Source of the DNA: Planctomycetota bacterium
Lineage (GTDB): Bacteria; Planctomycetota; PLA2; JAEUHO01
Reading direction: 5' to 3'
NCBI GenBank assembly: GCA_029259775.1
Contig: JAJDEN010000056.1
Coordinates: 1 to 64,000 of the forward strand
Length of the DNA: 64,000 nt
Positions 59,793 to 64,000 of this stretch are shown here, one piece after another (the first letter of the stretch is position 1; every line of letters begins with the position of its first letter). The notes beneath the pieces are model-generated. The model was given only the letters and a program-made list of their open reading frames with translations. It made no database searches and was not told the origin of the DNA. The position numbers and the translations under genes are program-made.

Positions 59793-61894
59793 GTTGCCAC
59801 GATGTACTCGAGGCCCTGCCCGCGATCGAAACGGGCGAAGCGACCACGGGCGACGTCCGGGATCACCTCGCCACGTGCCGGAGCTGCCGCGCCGAAGCCG
59901 AAGCGGTGCGCGCCGGACTCGACGGCCTCCGCCGCGAGCTCGCCGCCCTCGCCCCGACGCCCTTCCTCGAAGATGCGGCGCTCGAAGCGGCGCGGTCGGC
60001 GCCTGTTGCGAGCGGGCCCCAGCGCAGGGCGCTGTGGCTGCCCGCCGGCATCGCGATGGCCGCGGCGGTCGTGCTGGTCGCCATCCTCGTGCTCGCCAAG
60101 CTACCGACCGACGAGGCCACCGCGCCGGGTGCTGAAGACACGGATCCGAGCGGGCCGAGTCTCGTCGCCTACGCACCCACGGCGGCGCAGGTCGCCAAGG
60201 AACGGGCGGCACGTCAGGCGAGGGCGTCGGAGACGTACACGACGCAGTTCTACCGCCTCCCCGGTGCGCCCATGCCCGGCGTGGCCATGATCGGGCAGGT
60301 CCTCCTCACCGAGATCGGCAAGAAGCACGGCGGGATGCTCCACAAGCGGGCCCAAGCCGCGTTCCTGCAGCTCACGAACAACGGTCGCGATCGCTTCGTG
60401 ACGCTCCAGCTCGGTTCACCGGGCGGCGGCGGCACGGCGTGCAAGATCCGCGCGCTCGTCAACCCGCAGTACGCCGGGAGCGTGCTCATCGAGGAGCCGT
60501 TGGCGCGCGCGCTCGGCCTGCACGAGCACGAGTTGCCCCGGACCATCACCATCGGCGGAGACACCAGCATGCGCGCCGCCGCCGCACGCGGTCACGTGCG
60601 CGTCGGCTCGTTCACGGGCGACGCAGACATCGAGGTTGTTCTCGAGGGCGGGACGATGCCGGCGGTCCCGCTCACGGGCGGCGGCGTCCCCCAGGCCTTG
60701 CGCCTCGTGATCCGGGGCGAGCGGCCGGACAGCGGGTTCGCGGGCAACGCCACCCGACTGCACCACGCGCACGGACGAGCGTTCGTCGTGGCCGACAAGA
60801 CGATGAGCTGGAAGAACCGCCCCGATGTCGACCCCGAGATCGGCATCGAGAGCCAGGGCCCTCTGAAGGCGGCGCTCAGCTTCCACGCAGGCACGTACCC
60901 CGAGTGCCTGGTGTTCCTCCCGAGCCTCGACATGGGCGGCGGCGGGACCCTCGCCTGGGCCGTGCGCATGGAGCGCGTGGCGCTCAGCCAGAAGTTCGAG
61001 CCGCGTGCGCAGGTGACGATCGCTCGCGTCTGGCGCGGGCGCACGGCCATCCCCTCGCGGGAGAGCGTGGCGCACACGCGCGCCGACAAGGATGGCCTCG
61101 TGTCCTTCGTGCATCAGCGCGGCGAGCGCGGCCCGCTGCGCGCCCGCGAAGTCCGCAGCGACGGCAGCGTGCGCTGGCACGACCTCGTCCTCCCGGGGGA
61201 CTCGACGGCGCAGCGCAAGGACGTTGCCTTCGTGCGCGTACTGCCGGACGGTCGCGTCGCCTTGCGCGGCGTCGAGTACGCCCCGTGGACCAAGAACGCG
61301 CGTGGCGTTCCCATGCAGCCGCACCAGGAGGCCGAGACGAAGCTGCGCCATGCGCTTTCCAAGGTGGCCAGCGCCGGTGGCCGCGACGCGGAGGGCGCAT
61401 CCAAGGTCACGCTGTGGCTGCTCGCCTCCAAGACGACCCCCTGGCACATCGTGGAACGCGTGATGATGGCGTGCGCGCATCCCGACGTGAAACTGGCCAA
61501 GCTCAAGTTCGGAATCGACCGCAGCAAGGCCCCGGCAACCGCCTATGAGATGCCGCGCGATCGTGGCCTGGACGCTCCTCCGCTCGAGGCGCAGACGTTC
61601 ACCGTGCGACTCGTCTGGAAGGGTGACGAGTTGCGCTACCGCGCCAAGGGTGACATCCCCTCCATCGAGGGCCCTTGCGACAGCAGTCTCCGCGGTTTCC
61701 CCATGCTTGACGCGGTGATCCGCCTGGCGAAGGGTGCCTTGGCCAAGGGGTACGTACTGCACGGGAAGCTGCATCCCGTCGGCGGCGTAACGAAGGACAT
61801 CCCCTACGAGGTGGTGCGCGGACTCATCGCACGCATGCAGGCGTCCGGTGTGGACCAGGTCCTGATCTTGAACACCCCGCCGCGGCGGCGCTAG
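59786..61894 (+). CDS. Large anti-sigma factor with Zn finger and periplasmic sensor domain
   Basis: A 702-residue protein. Residues 1-40 are a zinc anti-sigma domain (HLATCRSC, the HxxxCxxC pattern). One membrane helix follows at about 81-105 (LPAGIAMAAAVVLVAILVL). Residues 110-600 are a very large periplasmic domain that I do not recognise. The last 100 residues, with PYEVVRGLIARMQASGVDQVLI, resemble the C-terminal domain of TolR/ExbD, which binds peptidoglycan and energy-coupling partners; this is inference from pattern. It likely holds the ECF sigma inactive and releases it on an envelope signal. Confidence 0.85.
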   Translation: MLSCHDVLEALPAIETGEATTGDVRDHLATCRSCRAEAEAVRAGLDGLRRELAALAPTPFLEDAALEAARSAPVASGPQRRALWLPAGIAMAAAVVLVAILVLAKLPTDEATAPGAEDTDPSGPSLVAYAPTAAQVAKERAARQARASETYTTQFYRLPGAPMPGVAMIGQVLLTEIGKKHGGMLHKRAQAAFLQLTNNGRDRFVTLQLGSPGGGGTACKIRALVNPQYAGSVLIEEPLARALGLHEHELPRTITIGGDTSMRAAAARGHVRVGSFTGDADIEVVLEGGTMPAVPLTGGGVPQALRLVIRGERPDSGFAGNATRLHHAHGRAFVVADKTMSWKNRPDVDPEIGIESQGPLKAALSFHAGTYPECLVFLPSLDMGGGGTLAWAVRMERVALSQKFEPRAQVTIARVWRGRTAIPSRESVAHTRADKDGLVSFVHQRGERGPLRAREVRSDGSVRWHDLVLPGDSTAQRKDVAFVRVLPDGRVALRGVEYAPWTKNARGVPMQPHQEAETKLRHALSKVASAGGRDAEGASKVTLWLLASKTTPWHIVERVMMACAHPDVKLAKLKFGIDRSKAPATAYEMPRDRGLDAPPLEAQTFTVRLVWKGDELRYRAKGDIPSIEGPCDSSLRGFPMLDAVIRLAKGALAKGYVLHGKLHPVGGVTKDIPYEVVRGLIARMQASGVDQVLILNTPPRRR

Positions 61895-61925
61895 GCCCGC
61901 GGCACGGATTGGTTGACCCACCCCG

Positions 61926-63665
61926 CTAGACCAAGCCCAGCACACTCCAGAGCCACGCAACGCCGGTCACGAGCAGCACGATCCCCATGAGATCAAGCAC
62001 GATGCCCGTGCGGAAGATCTCGCGCGTCGTGAACAGGCCCGTTGAGTACGCGATCATCGTCGGCGGTGTACCGATCACGAGCGCGAAGTCGATGGACGAG
62101 GCGATCGCCACGACCAGCACCAACTGCACCGGATCGACACCCAGGACGCCCGCCAGCGGAATCGCCAGCGGAATGAGCATGGCCGCGGACGCGGTGTTGG
62201 ACGCGACCGCGGTGAGCCCCAGGGCCACGGCCCCCACCACGGCGACGCCGATCCAGGACGGCAGGACGCTCAGCCCCGTCAGCCTCGTCGCGAGCCAGTC
62301 CGAGGCGCCGGATTCCCCGAGGAAGATGCCGAGCGCGAGTCCGCCGCCGAAGGTGAGCAGCGCGGACCACGAGATGCGCTGCAGGTCGTCGCCCTGAAGC
62401 TTGCCGAGCAGCGCCAGCAGCACGGCGCCCCCGACCGCGATGATGCCCGTGTTGATGTGGTGCCAGGTCTGCGTGAGCCAGAGGCCCATGACGAGGACGA
62501 AGACGGCGAGCACGATCAACTGGTCGCCCGTCATGCGGCCGATGGCCTTGCGCTCCTCGACGGCTCGCACGTGGGCCTGCTCGAACAGCTCCGGATCGAC
62601 CGTCGCCTTGCTGCGCTTCCAGAGGTAGACGCCCAGCAACGGCAGGAACAGCACGACGAACGGCAGCCCGTAGGCGAACCAGTCCACGAAGGACAGCTGC
62701 CGGTCGGCGAACGTGTCCAGGAACTCGACGGCGAGAGGATTGGCGGGCGTCCCAATGGCACTGCCCACACCGCCGGCGGTGGCTGCGAAGGCGATGCCCA
62801 GGATGCAGGCCTTGCGGTAGCCCGCGCTCTCGAGGGGACGCGTCACGGCCAACGCGATGGGGATCAGAACGGCGGTCGCCGCGGTGTTCGACATCCACAT
62901 CGACAGGAACGCCGCGGCTCCGATCAGCGTCGCGAAGAGCATCGCGGGGCGACGGCCGGCGTGGGCCACGATCAAGACGGCGATGCGATGGTCCAGCCGC
63001 ACACGACGCATGGCCTCCGCCATCAGGAATCCGCCGAAGAAGAGCGCGATGACCGGATGGAAGAAGGGCGCGAGCGCCGCTTGCGCCGTCCCGACGTTCG
63101 TCACCACGAGCACGACCGGGACCATGAGGGAGGTCACGAACAGCGGTACGGCCCCGGTGACCCAGAGCACCAGCACGAAGCCCAGCAGGCCAAGAACGAC
63201 GCCCGTCTTGACGGGCGGCCGACGCGTCGCCATCAAGGCGCCGCGCTCGGCGTCCCACTTCATCACGGGGATCAGCTCGCGCCGACCGTCCGAGAGCACG
63301 AGCGTCAGGTCGATGTCGTCGAGTGCGGCACGTAGGAACTCGCCCTGCTCCTTCACTTGGATCCACGCCCAGGTCGGTCCGCTCGACGACACGCCGGCCG
63401 GGATCTCGACCATGACGCGGCGGTCGCGGTCGCGCGGGTCGGCACGATCGAAGCTGAACCGCTCCCCCGTACCGATCGTGAGCGGCACGCTCACGGCCGG
63501 GAGGCCCCGGTAGCGGATCTCGAGCGTCGCCGGCCCGTCGGTCCAGGCTTCCGGTGCGACGAGCACGCCCGCGGCGGCGAGCAGGAGGGCGCAGATCGCC
63601 GTGGCGATCTGCGCTCCGCGACCCGATGTCGGCTCGATCTCGCCCGCCCCGGCGTCCGCGTCCAT
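61926..63665 (-). CDS. SLC13/DASS-family anion transporter
   Basis: A 579-residue membrane transporter of the divalent anion:Na symporter (SLC13) family. It has the substrate motif MSNTAATAVLIPIAL in the first half and VASNTASAAMLIPLAIP in the second (the SNT repeats), and GSAIGTPANPLAVEF. The N-terminal 130 residues form an extra extracytoplasmic beta-domain before the transporter core. It probably takes up dicarboxylate, sulfate or citrate. ATG 63665 has GGAGGGG 9 nt upstream and overlaps the TGA of the next gene; an ATG six codons earlier is possible. Confidence 0.9.
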   Translation of the reverse strand: MDADAGAGEIEPTSGRGAQIATAICALLLAAAGVLVAPEAWTDGPATLEIRYRGLPAVSVPLTIGTGERFSFDRADPRDRDRRVMVEIPAGVSSSGPTWAWIQVKEQGEFLRAALDDIDLTLVLSDGRRELIPVMKWDAERGALMATRRPPVKTGVVLGLLGFVLVLWVTGAVPLFVTSLMVPVVLVVTNVGTAQAALAPFFHPVIALFFGGFLMAEAMRRVRLDHRIAVLIVAHAGRRPAMLFATLIGAAAFLSMWMSNTAATAVLIPIALAVTRPLESAGYRKACILGIAFAATAGGVGSAIGTPANPLAVEFLDTFADRQLSFVDWFAYGLPFVVLFLPLLGVYLWKRSKATVDPELFEQAHVRAVEERKAIGRMTGDQLIVLAVFVLVMGLWLTQTWHHINTGIIAVGGAVLLALLGKLQGDDLQRISWSALLTFGGGLALGIFLGESGASDWLATRLTGLSVLPSWIGVAVVGAVALGLTAVASNTASAAMLIPLAIPLAGVLGVDPVQLVLVVAIASSIDFALVIGTPPTMIAYSTGLFTTREIFRTGIVLDLMGIVLLVTGVAWLWSVLGLV

Positions 63666-64000
63666 CACGCCGTACCCCTCCATGACGCCGACCTGAAGCC
63701 GTCCGGCAGGGCCTCACCGCAGTGGGGACATCGCAGCGCTCTTGGCTCTTCGTCCTCGGCCGCCGGGGCCATGCGCCGGAACACGGCCGTGAGGATCGTG
63801 CCGGCCGTACCGAGAATCGCGAAGACGCCGATCGCCCGCCACGCATCCGAGGGTGAGTTGCTGCCCAAGATCACGACCAGGAGCACCACGCTGAGCAGGG
63901 CGGTGCAGCCGATCGTAGCGGCCTGCACCCAGCGGTGCGTCGTGGCCAGCCGCACGAGGAGGAGCAGGGCGGCGTGGGCGCAGAAGCAGCCGGCGATCAC
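63665..64000 (-). CDS. Membrane protein with zinc-ribbon-like end, partial
   Basis: At least 111 residues at the right edge; the true start may lie outside the window (a GTG is at the very edge). It shows three or so membrane helices (AATIGCTALLSVVLLVVILG, AIGVFAILGTAGTILTAVF) and a C-terminal CPHCGEALP, a partial zinc-ribbon motif. Family not recognised. It overlaps the DASS transporter gene by one base, so the two are probably one operon. Confidence 0.6.
   Translation of the reverse strand: MIAGCFCAHAALLLLVRLATTHRWVQAATIGCTALLSVVLLVVILGSNSPSDAWRAIGVFAILGTAGTILTAVFRRMAPAAEDEEPRALRCPHCGEALPDGFRSASWRGTA

Overview
This is a very GC-rich, gene-dense 64 kb bacterial chromosome segment with no rRNA, tRNA, phage or transposon genes. 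It carries a proton-pumping complex I operon, exported lipoproteins, type IV-pilin-like pseudopilins, anhydromuropeptide recycling, an ECF sigma/anti-sigma pair and a nickel superoxide dismutase. This fits a free-living, at least partly aerobic bacterium with a two-membrane envelope. The CRTAC1/ASPIC-type repeat protein, PQQ-type dehydrogenase, glycine-rich Ig-like lipoprotein and very large pseudopilin make me lean towards Planctomycetota or a neighbouring deep lineage. No marker gene in the window settles this.

The main discovery is a cluster of UGA-recoded genes. Three open frames are interrupted by exactly one in-frame TGA and continue in the same frame with the same protein family: (1) a Bcp-type peroxiredoxin, TGA at the peroxidatic cysteine (28778-28780); (2) an exported thioredoxin-like protein, TGA at the first position of the CxxC motif, giving U-P-P-C (52558-52560); (3) a CRTAC1/ASPIC-UnbV FG-GAP protein, TGA giving G-U-G-C (18793-18795), which may be a new selenoprotein family. 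Each TGA is followed about 18-25 nt later by a hairpin loop with G in its first two positions, as in bacterial SECIS elements. TGA is an ordinary stop elsewhere in the window.

Layout. 1-12014 (minus): nuoABCDHIJKLMN without nuoE, nuoF or nuoG, then a translationally coupled protein with three copies of a 31-residue motif, then a GNAT enzyme. 12215-20388: PQQ-type sugar dehydrogenase, lipoprotein, thioredoxin reductase, two small unknowns, A-type Fe-S carrier, the CRTAC1 selenoprotein and a 2-oxoglutarate oxygenase. 20480-21512: a family of 103-bp intergenic repeats placed directly after the stop codons of two genes. 20569-25609 (minus): CBS protein, double-ATPase peptide ABC subunit, dUTPase, GNAT, AnmK. 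25709-33611: VWA protein, Ca/cation antiporter, YjbQ, the selenoperoxiredoxin coupled to an M50 protease, an unknown exported protein and a membrane-spermidine synthase fusion. 33693-43564: Ni-SOD, GCS2-CBS fusion, secreted hydrolase, DMT transporter, MazG-like, GT2-YdjC fusion, RsmG and an unknown. 43943-51497 (minus): deoxyhypusine synthase-like protein and a three-gene pseudopilin operon with many Ca-binding-type loops. 51640-64000: the selenothioredoxin, the glycine-rich lipoprotein, a PIG-L deacetylase, a BaiN-like flavoprotein, the ECF sigma/anti-sigma pair and a DASS transporter.

Several monocistronic genes have a TANNNT hexamer 6-8 nt before the start codon and no clear ribosome binding site, suggesting leaderless transcripts. 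Genes inside operons instead overlap by ATGA or GTGA.
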